In this document: piece after piece, positions 21,387-32,025 of the stretch
Layout of the letters: every line of letters starts with the position of its first letter
Numbering within the stretch: position 1 is the first letter of the stretch
NCBI GenBank assembly: GCA_903824785.1
Contig: CAIJYD010000078.1
Span: 287,365 to 351,364, forward strand
DNA: 64,000 bases
Direction of reading: 5' to 3'
Source of the DNA: an uncultured Bacteroidota bacterium
GTDB taxonomy: Bacteria > Bacteroidota > Bacteroidia > Bacteroidales > VadinHA17
Notes under the pieces: model-generated
What the model was told of the DNA's origin: nothing
The model's input: the letters and a program-made list of their open reading frames with translations, nothing else
Databases searched by the model: none
Translations under genes and position numbers: made by a program

Positions 21387-21920
21387 ATGCGACATTCAAA
21401 AGTTATTAACCATTTAGGAAGAACAAGTTCACACAGGAAGGCGATGCTTTCAAACATGGCTGCATCACTTATCCTTCATAAAAGGATAACTACAACCACA
21501 GCAAAAGCTAAAGCACTCCGTACCTTTGTTGAACCTATTATTACTAAATCGAAAGAAGATTCAACACACTCAAGAAGAGTGGTATTCAGTTACCTGAAAG
21601 ATAAAATCGCAGTAGCTGAATTATTCAGAGATGTATCCCCGAAAATCGGTGAGCGTCCGGGAGGTTATACACGTATATTAAAAATCGGTAACAGGATTGG
21701 CGATAATGCAGATATGTGTATTCTTGAACTTGTTGACTATAATGAAGCTATGCTCGGAGGAGAAGCTGCTAAAACAAAAACAACAAGAAGAAGAAGAACT
21801 ACAAAGAAAAAAGAGGATGCTGTTGCTGAAACCAAAGCTCCTAAGGCGTCAAAAGAAAATGCTGAAAAACCTGTTGCAAAAGCTGAAGAAACCTCAGGAG
21901 ATTCAGTTCCAGAAGAATAA
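21387..21920 (+). CDS. rplQ: 50S ribosomal protein L17 with long C-terminal tail
   Basis: 177 residues. The first ~120 are ordinary L17 ([39 protein letters not shown]). The last ~55 form a low-complexity Lys/Ala/Glu tail that starts with an Arg/Thr/Lys-rich patch and ends acidic, absent from the 127-residue E. coli protein. Last gene of the cluster, followed by a terminator. Confidence 0.96.
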   Translation: MRHSKVINHLGRTSSHRKAMLSNMAASLILHKRITTTTAKAKALRTFVEPIITKSKEDSTHSRRVVFSYLKDKIAVAELFRDVSPKIGERPGGYTRILKIGNRIGDNADMCILELVDYNEAMLGGEAAKTKTTRRRRTTKKKEDAVAETKAPKASKENAEKPVAKAEETSGDSVPEE

Positions 21921-21950
21921 AAAAATGCTTAAAGAAATATTTTAGATTAA

Positions 21951-21988
21951 AGGGGATAAGTCGATAAAGACTTTATCCCTTTTTTTTG
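21951..21988 (+). terminator. terminator of the ribosomal supercluster
   Basis: GGGATAAGTC pairs with GACTTTATCCC (one bulged T) across a GATAAA loop, followed by a run of eight T. It ends the rpsL-rplQ transcription unit. Confidence 0.85.
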
Positions 21989-22018
21989 TATATTGTTAAA
22001 TTGTTTAATATTAAATAA

Positions 22019-23302
<1,284 letters not shown>

Positions 23303-23339
23303 AACCAATCAACCACTGATCGGTTTTAATTCTAAACAG

Positions 23340-23371
23340 AACCCCTCTCTTAATACTAAGGGAGGGGTTTC
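23340..23371. terminator. bidirectional terminator, eno / kup
   Basis: A 12-base-pair stem (ACCCCTCTCTTA with TAAGGGAGGGGT, one T-G pair) around a four-base loop, with As before and Ts after. It sits between convergent eno and the downstream kup. Confidence 0.85.
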
Positions 23372-23408
23372 TATTTTATTGTATATAAGGACATTAACGA
23401 TCGTCGTG

Positions 23409-25373
23409 TTACTTATTATTTACAATGGGCCTGCGCATTATTCTTTTTTCAACCGGCTGATTAAAAACTATCGGCACCTGCTCCACAACTGAGTTACAGG
23501 AATCAAGCTGCAAAGCCCTCACATCGGTTATGCTCAATCTCCCAACCAGAGTATGAAGCATCAGAATAAAATTCTGAATATTTGATAATTTAAAGTCACG
23601 GGACATTATCCGTTCAATAAGGACAAACTTAAAATCTCCAGGGAAACCATTTTTCTTAAGAGAATCATATCCACTTTCAAGCTTTATCTCTCCCGACTTA
23701 ACCATATCCTCTAGTATCTCCCGGAAATAGAGATTAATCTTCGGATCAACCTTAAATCCAATATGAAAATCAATCCTGATAAGGACACCGGGGATAAGAT
23801 GATTTACCTTGTACTCAAAACGATTGGGCTCATCTACCCTGTCAATATGAAGAAGCCAGTAAATATCGGCCCGCTTTGGCCGCTTATTGAATATTGAATA
23901 GATTACCTTCGATTCAACCTGCTCCGGCCTGTTGGCCCTGATAATGTAAACAAGATTGGTAGCTGTTTTGGGAACAGACTCATCATGTTTCAGATCTTTG
24001 AACAACTCATAATATTCACCAAGATTGGAGAATGAGATGTACTTGTTTTTTAATTTTCTGCCAAAATACCAGCCAAACATTATCAGAAAATAAAGAGAAG
24101 CCAGAAGAAGTGTAAACCACCCTCCATATTTGAATTTGTGTAGGTTGGCTACAAGAAAACTGGTTTCTATAGTAAGAAATACTACCAGAAGGAGTATTGC
24201 GAAACGATAGTCAACACCCTTCTGATAAAGATAATAAGTTAACAGCAGAGTGGTCATTATCATTGTGATAGTTATCGCAAGGCCATAAGCGGCCTCCATG
24301 CTCGAAGACTCCCTGAAAAATAATACAACAAGGCTGCACATTATCCATAATGACCAGTTTACAAAAGGCAGGTATACCTGTCCCCTGATAAAAGTCGGAT
24401 TGAGTATCTTTATTTTTGGCCAGAAATTCAGAGAAACTGCTTCGCTCAAAAGGGTGAATGATCCGCTGATAAGAGCCTGACTGGCAATTATCGAAGCACC
24501 TGTTGAGATTATTATTCCTGTAAGGAGAAACCATCTCGGCATTATCGCAAAGAAAGGATTCACATCTGTTCCGGGTACATAATGCATCATAAGCCATGCT
24601 CCCTGCCCGAAATAACTTAAGAGAAGTGTTGTTTTTACAAATATCCACGATACGCGGATATTCGCACGTCCGCAGTGACCCAGATCGGAATAGAGAGCTT
24701 CAGCACCGGTAGTGCACAGAAAGACAGCTCCAAGAAGTATGAATCCTCCGGGATACTCAGTCAGGAAACGGATTGCAAAGAGTGGACTAAGTGCGCGGAG
24801 AACATCCGGATGGCTGATTAATTGTGTAAACCCCAGAATTCCAAGCATCAGAAACCATGCTACCATCATAGGACCGAAAGCTACTCCCATAAAATTGGTC
24901 CCGAACTGCTGCATAAAAAAGATTAAACCAAATATAATAAGCACTATCGGTATTACCGGAATATCAGGATTAAAGAGCTTTAACCCTTCTATTGAGGAGG
25001 TTACAGTAATGGCTGGCGTAATAACACCGTCAGCCAGTAATGCGGCTCCACCGATCATTGTTAATACTGCCGCCCAGACAGATTTTCTCCTTATCAGGGC
25101 AAAAAGGGCAAAAATGCCTCCCTCCCCTTTATTATCGGCCCTGAGGGTAATAAGGATATATTTAATTGTTGTCTGTAATGTCAGAGTCCAGAAAACGCAG
25201 GAGAGCGCTCCGTAAACAAGCAATTCATTAAAATTATCAGCACCTCCCTGAACAATAGCTTTTACAGTATATAAAGGGCTAGTCCCGATATCACCGTAAA
25301 CAATTCCCATTGTAACCAGCAGACCTGCAAATGAGAGCTTTTTAATATCTATATGATGACCTTTTTCCTTCAT
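23409..25373 (-). CDS. kup: Kup-family potassium transporter (copy 1)
   Basis: 654 residues. Low-energy K+ uptake, probably with protons, at the inner membrane. About twelve helices occupy residues 15-460, starting with LVTMGIVYGDIGTSPLYTVKA and including LADGVITPAITVTSSIEGL, both KUP hallmarks; a soluble C-terminal region of ~190 residues follows. Closely related to the next gene upstream (25451-27394) along its whole length, so the pair is a tandem duplication. No clear promoter in the 77-base gap, so it may be read from the upstream copy. Confidence 0.93.
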   Translation of the reverse strand: MKEKGHHIDIKKLSFAGLLVTMGIVYGDIGTSPLYTVKAIVQGGADNFNELLVYGALSCVFWTLTLQTTIKYILITLRADNKGEGGIFALFALIRRKSVWAAVLTMIGGAALLADGVITPAITVTSSIEGLKLFNPDIPVIPIVLIIFGLIFFMQQFGTNFMGVAFGPMMVAWFLMLGILGFTQLISHPDVLRALSPLFAIRFLTEYPGGFILLGAVFLCTTGAEALYSDLGHCGRANIRVSWIFVKTTLLLSYFGQGAWLMMHYVPGTDVNPFFAIMPRWFLLTGIIISTGASIIASQALISGSFTLLSEAVSLNFWPKIKILNPTFIRGQVYLPFVNWSLWIMCSLVVLFFRESSSMEAAYGLAITITMIMTTLLLTYYLYQKGVDYRFAILLLVVFLTIETSFLVANLHKFKYGGWFTLLLASLYFLIMFGWYFGRKLKNKYISFSNLGEYYELFKDLKHDESVPKTATNLVYIIRANRPEQVESKVIYSIFNKRPKRADIYWLLHIDRVDEPNRFEYKVNHLIPGVLIRIDFHIGFKVDPKINLYFREILEDMVKSGEIKLESGYDSLKKNGFPGDFKFVLIERIMSRDFKLSNIQNFILMLHTLVGRLSITDVRALQLDSCNSVVEQVPIVFNQPVEKRIMRRPIVNNK

Positions 25374-25450
25374 AAATAACCTGTATGATTCACTAAGGTT
25401 TATCTGAAGAAGCCACCAGATTTATGGCCTATCCAGATCTGTCAATACTC

Positions 25451-27394
25451 TTAAATTCTACTGATCCTCAAACCAACAGATTGATCTATTGAAATAGGTA
25501 CCTGCTCTTCAATGGTATTGCAGGAATCAAGTTGAAGAGCTTTTACATCGGAAATACATAATAATCTCGACAGCCCGTGAAGTGACAATGTAAAATTCTC
25601 AAGGCTTGAAAGTTTAAAATCGCGTGGCATAATCCTGTCAATCAGTACATAAATAAAATCTGCAGGAAGCGAATGTTTTCTGAGCGAATCAAAACTGCTT
25701 TCAAGCTTTATCTCTCCTGATTCGATAAGGTCTTCCAGCACCTCCTTGAAGTAAAGGTTAATTTTGGGCTCTACCTTAAAACCAATATGGAAATCGACCC
25801 TTATCAAGACACCCGGGATGATCTGTGTAACCTGATAATCAAACCTGTCGGGCTCGTCTATATTGTCAATATGGAGTAACCAGTAGGTATCTGCCCTTTT
25901 CGGCTGTTTATGAAATATTGAAAAAATAACCTTCGATTCAACCTGATCAGGCCTGTTGGCTTTGATGACATAAACAAGATTGGTTGCGGTTTTAGGAACA
26001 GAATTATCCTTCGACAACTCCTTAAACAGCTCAATGTATCTGTCGAGGTTTGTAAATGTTACATACCTGTTTTTCAGTTTTCTTCCAAAATACCAGCCGT
26101 ACATGATAATAAAAAAGATCGAGGCAAAAAGAATCGTTGCCCATCCGCCGTCGTTGAATTTATATAGGTTGGCAACAAGAAAACTACCTTCAATTGTGAG
26201 AAAACCAAAAAATATCAGCAGCACTAACCTGTGATTCAACCCTTTTTGAAATAAATAGTAGGTTAACAGAAATGTGGTCATCATCTCTGTTATGGTAATA
26301 GCAAGTCCGTAAGCTGCCTCCATGTTCGCCGATCCTTTGAAGAGTAGAACCACCAGGCTGCAGGAGATCCAGAGGTACCAGTTAACGAACGGAAGATAAA
26401 CCTGACCCCTGATAAAAGTCGGATTCAAAACCCTGACTTTGGGCCAGAAATTCAGTGACACAGCCTCTTTGACAATAGTAAAAGATCCGCTGATTATTGC
26501 CTGACTTGCTATGATTGAAGCGGCAGTTGCAATAAGTACACCGGGTAAGATGAACCATTTTGGCATAATTGCATAAAATGGATTCACTCCTTCTCCCGGA
26601 ACCCCATTTACCATAAGCCACGCCCCCTGCCCAAAATAATTTATCAATAAAGTTATCTTTACAAACAACCACGAAACGCGGATGTTATCTCTTCCGCAAT
26701 GACCCAGATCGGCATATAGTGCGTCAGCTCCTGTTGTACAAAGAAATACAGCTCCAAGCAGAATAAAGCCACCGGGATATTTATCAAGGAACTGAAATGC
26801 ATATACGGGGTTTAAAGCTTTTAGTATTTCCGGATGCAGTACCAACTGTGAGAAACCAAGGATCCCCAGCATTAAAAACCAGATAACCATTATCGGTCCA
26901 AATGAGCTTCCTACCAGATTGGTTCCAAATTGCTGGATAAAAAAGAGTACGGCAAAAATAAAAAGCACAATAACTACAACCGGAATTTCAGCATTAAGAA
27001 GTCTCAATCCTTCAATAGAGGAGGTAACTGTAATAGCAGGAGTAATTACTCCGTCTGCAAGCAAAGCCGCTGCTCCGATCATTGTCAGAAGGGCTGCCCA
27101 CGAAGACTTTCTTTTTATAAGTGCAAAGAGAGCCAGAATACCACCCTCACCATTATTATCGGCCCTTAATGCAATTATTATATATTTGGTTGTGGTCTGT
27201 AATGTGAGGGTCCAGAAGATGCACGATAACGAGCCATAGATAAGAAGCTCATTGAATTCAACTCCTCCTCTTACAATTGCTTTCATTACATATAGAGGGC
27301 TGGTTCCAAGGTCGCCAAATACAATTCCAAGAGTTACAAGCACCCCCGCAAATGAGAGTTTCTTTATATCCAGATACTTACCGGGTCCGTTCAT
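25451..27394 (-). CDS. kup: Kup-family potassium transporter (copy 2)
   Basis: 647 residues with the same architecture as the neighbouring copy: TLGIVFGDLGTSPLYVMKA near residue 20, LADGVITPAITVTSSIEGL in the third membrane region, about twelve helices and a soluble tail. Differences cluster in the last helices and the tail (it ends GLRISRI against KRIMRRPIVNNK). First gene of the pair in reading direction, with a candidate -7 element upstream at 27441-27448. Confidence 0.93.
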   Translation of the reverse strand: MNGPGKYLDIKKLSFAGVLVTLGIVFGDLGTSPLYVMKAIVRGGVEFNELLIYGSLSCIFWTLTLQTTTKYIIIALRADNNGEGGILALFALIKRKSSWAALLTMIGAAALLADGVITPAITVTSSIEGLRLLNAEIPVVVIVLFIFAVLFFIQQFGTNLVGSSFGPIMVIWFLMLGILGFSQLVLHPEILKALNPVYAFQFLDKYPGGFILLGAVFLCTTGADALYADLGHCGRDNIRVSWLFVKITLLINYFGQGAWLMVNGVPGEGVNPFYAIMPKWFILPGVLIATAASIIASQAIISGSFTIVKEAVSLNFWPKVRVLNPTFIRGQVYLPFVNWYLWISCSLVVLLFKGSANMEAAYGLAITITEMMTTFLLTYYLFQKGLNHRLVLLIFFGFLTIEGSFLVANLYKFNDGGWATILFASIFFIIMYGWYFGRKLKNRYVTFTNLDRYIELFKELSKDNSVPKTATNLVYVIKANRPDQVESKVIFSIFHKQPKRADTYWLLHIDNIDEPDRFDYQVTQIIPGVLIRVDFHIGFKVEPKINLYFKEVLEDLIESGEIKLESSFDSLRKHSLPADFIYVLIDRIMPRDFKLSSLENFTLSLHGLSRLLCISDVKALQLDSCNTIEEQVPISIDQSVGLRISRI

Positions 27395-27440
27395 AATTCC
27401 CTATAGATATTTTTGCCGAAAAAATTGAAACAAAAACGGC

Positions 27441-27448
27441 CAAAGTTA
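27441..27448 (-). promoter_or_regulatory. possible -7 element for the kup pair
   Basis: TAACTTTG on the minus strand, 47 bases before the kup start. The upstream TTTG is not clearly present at the normal spacing. Confidence 0.35.
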
Positions 27449-27503
27449 CTAATTATAACTATTTTAAAGATCAGCTTTTCAGGAATAAATTTTTTAATAT
27501 CAG

Positions 27504-27511
27504 TATCTTTG
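27504..27511 (+). promoter_or_regulatory. possible -7 element for the CapA-like gene
   Basis: TATCTTTG, 45 bases before the ATG at 27557. A T-rich stretch lies at the -33 position without a good TTTG. Confidence 0.35.
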
Positions 27512-27556
27512 AAACCTTTAGAGAAAAAACTGACCCTTTAATATACAAAAACTGTA

Positions 27557-28714
27557 ATGAAACATCCTTCTTTTTATCCAGCGCCTCTCCTTCCTGTCAT
27601 CCTTCTTTTCTCTCTGTTCTTACAGGCTAATAGCCAGAGCCTCACTGCACCCGGAGACAAAATTTCTCTCCTTTTTATTGGCGATGTTATGGGTCATGAT
27701 GAACAGATCTGGTCGGCAGAGAACAGAGAGTCTCACACATATAACTACGATGATGTTTTCCAATTCATCAAACCTGTAATATCAGAAGCCGATATTGCAA
27801 TTGCTAACTTTGAGGTGACTCTTGGCGGTCAGCCTTTTATGGGATATCCACAGTTCAGCTCACCGGCTGAGCTTGCCGTTGCATGCGCCAATGCAGGCAT
27901 TGACTACCTGGTAACTGCAAACAACCACTCTGCTGACAGAGGCAAAAACGGAATCATAAATACTGTAAACAGACTCGACAGTATCGGAATTCCGCATACA
28001 GGAACTTTTCTTAATAAAGCCACCAAAGACAGCCTCTCCCCTCTTATGATTAAAAGAAATGGCATATCAATCGCACTGCTGAACTATACTTACGGTACAA
28101 ACGGCATAAATGTGCCGGTACCTGTCATCGTTAATATGCTTGATAAAGATGTGATAACCGGCGATATTCAGAAAGCTAAAAAAAATAAGCCAGATATAAT
28201 TATCCTTTTCCTCCACTGGGGTACTGAATACGATACTGTCCCGGCAAAAGTACAAACCGACCTTGCTGAATATTTCTTATCTTCCGGTGTTGACCTGGTT
28301 ATCGGTTCTCACCCGCATGTCATTCAAAAAATGGTCTGGTATAATAACATTCCAGGTAAGAAAGATGGAATAGTGGTCTATTCTCTTGGCAATTTTGTTT
28401 CAAACCAGAGAAAACCTAAAACTGATGGAGGGTCAATTGTAAGAATAGAACTCACCAGAAAAAACGACTCGTTTATCATATCAGATGCAGGTTACTACCT
28501 TACCTGGGTATATGCTCCGATTGAAAAATACAGGAAGAAATTTTTTATTCTGCCATGCTCGGAATATGAAAACAGACGGGAGTTTTTTACAAATCCTGCC
28601 GATTACCTGCAGATGGGGAGATTTATTACCGCCTCCCGCGCACTTCTGAATAAACAGAATCTCAACATTCCTGAATATGTTTTCAATGGCAGCTCATGGC
28701 TGTTAAGAAAATAA
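27557..28714 (+). CDS. CapA-family (PGA_cap) metallophosphatase-like exported protein
   Basis: 385 residues with a signal peptide (hydrophobic residues ~8-25, ending in the NSQS region). The mature part has the metal-site motifs of the PGA_cap fold: FIGDVMGHD, IANFEVTLGG, TANNHSADRGKNG, LHWGTEYD and GSHPHVIQ. The family includes CapA, which takes part in poly-gamma-glutamate capsule formation, but many members act on other substrates and no other cap genes are present here. Substrate not assigned. Confidence 0.88.
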   Translation: MKHPSFYPAPLLPVILLFSLFLQANSQSLTAPGDKISLLFIGDVMGHDEQIWSAENRESHTYNYDDVFQFIKPVISEADIAIANFEVTLGGQPFMGYPQFSSPAELAVACANAGIDYLVTANNHSADRGKNGIINTVNRLDSIGIPHTGTFLNKATKDSLSPLMIKRNGISIALLNYTYGTNGINVPVPVIVNMLDKDVITGDIQKAKKNKPDIIILFLHWGTEYDTVPAKVQTDLAEYFLSSGVDLVIGSHPHVIQKMVWYNNIPGKKDGIVVYSLGNFVSNQRKPKTDGGSIVRIELTRKNDSFIISDAGYYLTWVYAPIEKYRKKFFILPCSEYENRREFFTNPADYLQMGRFITASRALLNKQNLNIPEYVFNGSSWLLRK

Positions 28715-29115
28715 CAGACTACTTCGCTGATCTGACAGCTGATATTTTAAAATTATAATCACAACAGACAGATTATCTCAATTATTATAAATATTATTGT
28801 ATCGGAATTGAATGTGCTTAAAGATTCAACTGAAAATTTGAATCATATTACTGATAAAAAGCACCAGAAGTCTTATTAAAAAACAGTCCCCTGATTGCCG
28901 GAGCAATGCTTACCATGATAGCTGAAACAATGCTCCCCAAAGCCTTTATTACCGGCGGTTCAGTTACAGGCTTATCAACACTTGCAGGCTTTCTGGCAAC
29001 AATTCTGTTTAAAGTAACTGGAGGATAACCATTTAGTAACCATACTATTTTATCCGTTTTTGAACTTTTCTTAAATTTGCATTTAATTATTAGCTTTGCA
29101 TAAAATAAATAGCCC
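28715..29115 (+). other. 401-base gap, possible decayed small gene
   Basis: Two plus-strand frames look protein-like but are offset: 28751-28876 ends with LNHITDKKHQKSY then a stop, and 28858-29028 continues LKNSPLIAGAMLTMIAETML and GGSVTGLSTLAGFLATILF to a stop. A frameshift near 28870 would join them into one small, partly hydrophobic protein. The second half alone could be a 40-residue gene from the ATG at 28906. A minus-strand frame also spans the area. Nothing here is recognised. Confidence 0.25.
29091..29098 (+). promoter_or_regulatory. -7 element for the DUF4290 gene
   Basis: TAGCTTTG, 18 bases before the first ATG, with TTTC 20 bases upstream in place of TTTG. The leader would be short. 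Confidence 0.4.
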
Positions 29116-29763
29116 ATGATGAATTACGATTATAATACACAAAGAAAAAGGATGGCTTTGCCTGAATACGGAAGAAATGTTCAGAAGATGGTCGATCATA
29201 TTAAAACCATCGAGGACAGGGATGAAAGAAACCGGGCTGCAAAGACAATTATTTCAATAATGGGTAACCTTAATCCTCATCTTCGTGATATCGTCGATTT
29301 CAAACATAAATTATGGGATCATCTTTCTCTCATTGCCAGCTTTGAACTGGATATTGACTCTCCTTATCCCGTTCCTGAACCTTCCAAGTTTGTCGAGAAG
29401 CCAAAACAGGTTCCCTACAGACAGGGTGAGATCAGATATCTCCATTATGGCCGTATTATTGAACTTATGATAAATGCCGCCGCTGAAATGGCAGATGGGG
29501 ATGAAAAAGAGTACCTCACTACCCTGATCGTAAACCAGATGAAAAAATCGTACATCACCTGGAACAGAGCCCAGGTTGCAGATGAGGTGATCATCGAGAA
29601 TATGAGATTATTGTCACGGGGAAAACTGAAGATGACAGAGGGGGTGAAGATCCTTGAAGTAAGAGAGCTACTTCCTCCTGTTAAAAGAAAACCAATGGGA
29701 AAACCTCATGGTAAACAGCAAAATAAACAATATGTAAAGAAAAAAGGCTACAGCCGTCATTAA
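29116..29763 (+). CDS. DUF4290 protein
   Basis: 215 residues (a second ATG follows at once, at 29119). The segment YNTQRKRMALPEYGRNVQKM and the later TLIVNQMKKSYITWN match my memory of DUF4290, a family confined to Bacteroidota. It is soluble, mostly helical, and ends in a very basic tail rich in Lys, Gln and Pro, which suggests nucleic acid binding. Function unknown; in other genomes I recall it next to murA, but here it stands alone before grpE. Confidence 0.8.
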   Translation: MMNYDYNTQRKRMALPEYGRNVQKMVDHIKTIEDRDERNRAAKTIISIMGNLNPHLRDIVDFKHKLWDHLSLIASFELDIDSPYPVPEPSKFVEKPKQVPYRQGEIRYLHYGRIIELMINAAAEMADGDEKEYLTTLIVNQMKKSYITWNRAQVADEVIIENMRLLSRGKLKMTEGVKILEVRELLPPVKRKPMGKPHGKQQNKQYVKKKGYSRH

Positions 29764-29819
29764 GCGGAATCGCCATCATCGCTGTTATCTTTTCAAAAAC
29801 AAACCAATCGAACTGATTG

Positions 29820-29827
29820 TATATTTG
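29820..29827 (+). promoter_or_regulatory. possible -7 element for grpE
   Basis: TATATTTG, which would give a leader of ~185 bases before grpE. No good TTTG at the usual distance and no CIRCE-like repeat seen. Confidence 0.3.
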
Positions 29828-30016
29828 TGTTCTGAATAAACCTGGCAACCGGGTTTTGAAAATGAATTAAAGTCAATTGAAGTTTTCCCGCAAAAGCTTT
29901 TCCTCTGCCCTTCAAACCTGAGATTTTTTCTCCGGCCGAACTCTGCCAAATTGTCAAAATCCGGTTATTGGCAGGCAATTTGATAACTAAAGAATTAAAC
30001 TGAAATACAGGGAGTG

Positions 30017-30658
30017 ATGATGAAGAAAAAAAGAAATGAACAGGAAAAAACAAGTCATAATTACTTTAAGAAATCAACTGATAATAAAGAAAGTACTTCA
30101 ACAACCGAGGAAAATAACAATAATAAATCAGATAATCCCCCTTCCGGAAACGAAAATGTTTTTGTGGCAGATAATATAACCCGTGAAGAGACTTCTGACA
30201 AAGCAAGCCCTGAAGTGAAGGCTATTACAGAAAAACTGGCAGATATGCAGGATAAGTACATCAGGCTTTCTGCTGAGTTTGACAACTACAGAAAAAGAAC
30301 GCTTCGCGAAAAAATGGATATGTCAAAATATGCCGGAGAAAATCTTTTTCAGAAGATCATCCCGCTTATGGATGACTTTGAAAGAGCCCTTAAGCATATG
30401 GAAACAGCAACAGATTGTATTGCTATGAAAAACGGTATCGATCTCATTTACATCAAGTTCAGTGATTTTCTTAAACAAAATGGCATCAAGGAAATAGAAT
30501 CACTTAATATTAATTTTAATGTTGATCTTCATGAAGCTGTTGCAAAAGTTCCGGTAGAGGAAACCGATAAAAAAGGAAAAGTTGTAGATGTGGTGGAAAA
30601 AGGGTATTACCTCCAGGATAAAGTGTTAAGGTTCTCTAAAGTAGTTGTCGGAGAATAA
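30017..30658 (+). CDS. grpE: nucleotide exchange factor GrpE
   Basis: 213 residues from the ATG at 30017; GTG at 30014 and ATG at 30020 are alternative starts in the same frame. Releases ADP from DnaK. The first ~65 residues are polar and low-complexity; a long helix leads into LSAEFDNYRKRTLREK, the GrpE signature region, and the C-terminal beta domain ends KGYYLQDKVLRFSKVVVG. dnaJ follows after 57 bases; dnaK is not in the window. Confidence 0.95.
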   Translation: MMKKKRNEQEKTSHNYFKKSTDNKESTSTTEENNNNKSDNPPSGNENVFVADNITREETSDKASPEVKAITEKLADMQDKYIRLSAEFDNYRKRTLREKMDMSKYAGENLFQKIIPLMDDFERALKHMETATDCIAMKNGIDLIYIKFSDFLKQNGIKEIESLNINFNVDLHEAVAKVPVEETDKKGKVVDVVEKGYYLQDKVLRFSKVVVGE

Positions 30659-30715
30659 ATTAACCTCATTGAAAAGGAAACTGAACTGTGGCGAAAGTAA
30701 ATAAAAATTAAAAGG

Positions 30716-31861
30716 ATGGGAAAAAGAGATTATTATGAAGTGCTGGGAGTACCTAAAGAGGCCACAAAAGAACAGATAAAAAAGGCTTACAGGCAACAGG
30801 CATTGAAGTTTCATCCCGACAAAAATCCGGGCGATAAGAAATCAGAAGAAAATTTCAAAGAGGCAGCTGAAGCTTATGAAGTGTTAAGCAACGCTGAGAA
30901 GAAAGCCCGTTACGACCGGTACGGCCATGCCGGAATGGGTAATTCAGGTAACGGATTCAGTGGTCAGGGAATGTCGATGGATGACATCTTCTCTTCATTC
31001 GGTGATATCTTTGGTGATGCTTTTGGTGGATTTGGTTCATTCGGAGGAGGGAGACGCGGACGAAGAGTTAACAAGGGAAGCAACCTGAGGGTAAAAGTAA
31101 AACTCAACCTTCAGGAAATTGCTGCCGGTACAGAGAAAAAAATAAAGGTAAATAAATATGATACCTGTTCAGCTTGTGACGGAACCGGTGCAGCCGACCC
31201 ATCATCATTATCCAGCTGTCCTACCTGCCACGGCTCAGGACAGGTTACCCGGCTTACTAACACAATGCTCGGGCAGATGCAAACAACATCTGCATGCCCG
31301 TCATGCGGAGGAGAAGGAAAAACCATCACAAAAAAATGTACAGCCTGTTATGGAGAAGGTATCGTACAGAAAGAAGAGGTAATTAAAATAAACATCCCTG
31401 CAGGCGTTGGCAAAGGGATGCAGATGACCGTCGGTGGCAAAGGAAATTCCCCGCGGAGAGGTGGCGTTAACGGCGACCTGCTTGTTGTAATTGATGAAGA
31501 AGAACACCCGGAACTGATAAGAGAAGGAAATGACCTTATTTATAATCTTTTTATTAGTATCCCCGATGCAATACTTGGAACACATGTCGAGGTTCCCACT
31601 GTAGATAATAATGTGAAAATAAAAATTGAACCTGCCACACAACCGGGTAAAATACTGCGGCTCAGAGGTAAAGGACTGCCGGAAGTAAATGGTTATGGGA
31701 GAGGCGATCTTCTGGTTAATGTCAATGTCTGGATACCAAGAAGTATCAACAAGGATGAGCTTAAGATCTTCGAAAAATTAAAAGAATCAGACTCTTTTAT
31801 ACCCGACCCTGATAAAAACGATAAAGGCTTTTTCGACAGGATGAGAGGGTATTTTGAGTAG
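30716..31861 (+). CDS. dnaJ: chaperone DnaJ
   Basis: 381 residues, a type I DnaJ. J domain at residues ~5-68 with the HPD motif (KFHPDKNPG), a Gly/Phe-rich linker, four zinc motifs ([32 protein letters not shown]), and the C-terminal substrate-binding domains. Stimulates the DnaK ATPase. Its start is preceded by AAAAGG. Confidence 0.97.
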   Translation: MGKRDYYEVLGVPKEATKEQIKKAYRQQALKFHPDKNPGDKKSEENFKEAAEAYEVLSNAEKKARYDRYGHAGMGNSGNGFSGQGMSMDDIFSSFGDIFGDAFGGFGSFGGGRRGRRVNKGSNLRVKVKLNLQEIAAGTEKKIKVNKYDTCSACDGTGAADPSSLSSCPTCHGSGQVTRLTNTMLGQMQTTSACPSCGGEGKTITKKCTACYGEGIVQKEEVIKINIPAGVGKGMQMTVGGKGNSPRRGGVNGDLLVVIDEEEHPELIREGNDLIYNLFISIPDAILGTHVEVPTVDNNVKIKIEPATQPGKILRLRGKGLPEVNGYGRGDLLVNVNVWIPRSINKDELKIFEKLKESDSFIPDPDKNDKGFFDRMRGYFE

Positions 31862-32025
31862 AAAATACCGCAATTAAGATTCCCTGAAGGAGAGGGAAGT
31901 CTGGAAATGTTGATCACACTCAACAAATTATTCCCGGGAAAAACAACCCGTTAATGTTTACTGCTATGTTCAGCGGATTTTTTTATATTTACACATAATA
32001 TTCAATATTATTAAAATATCATCTT

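Noticed and set aside
28848..29117. 89-residue minus-strand ORF
   Set aside because: No recognisable protein, and the plus strand of the same DNA reads more like coding sequence.
31880..31898. Hairpin TTCCCT/AGGGAA after dnaJ as terminator
   Set aside because: Only six base pairs and no T run.
31932..31941. TTCCCGGGAA palindrome after dnaJ
   Set aside because: Short and not followed by a T run or near a promoter; too little to call a site.
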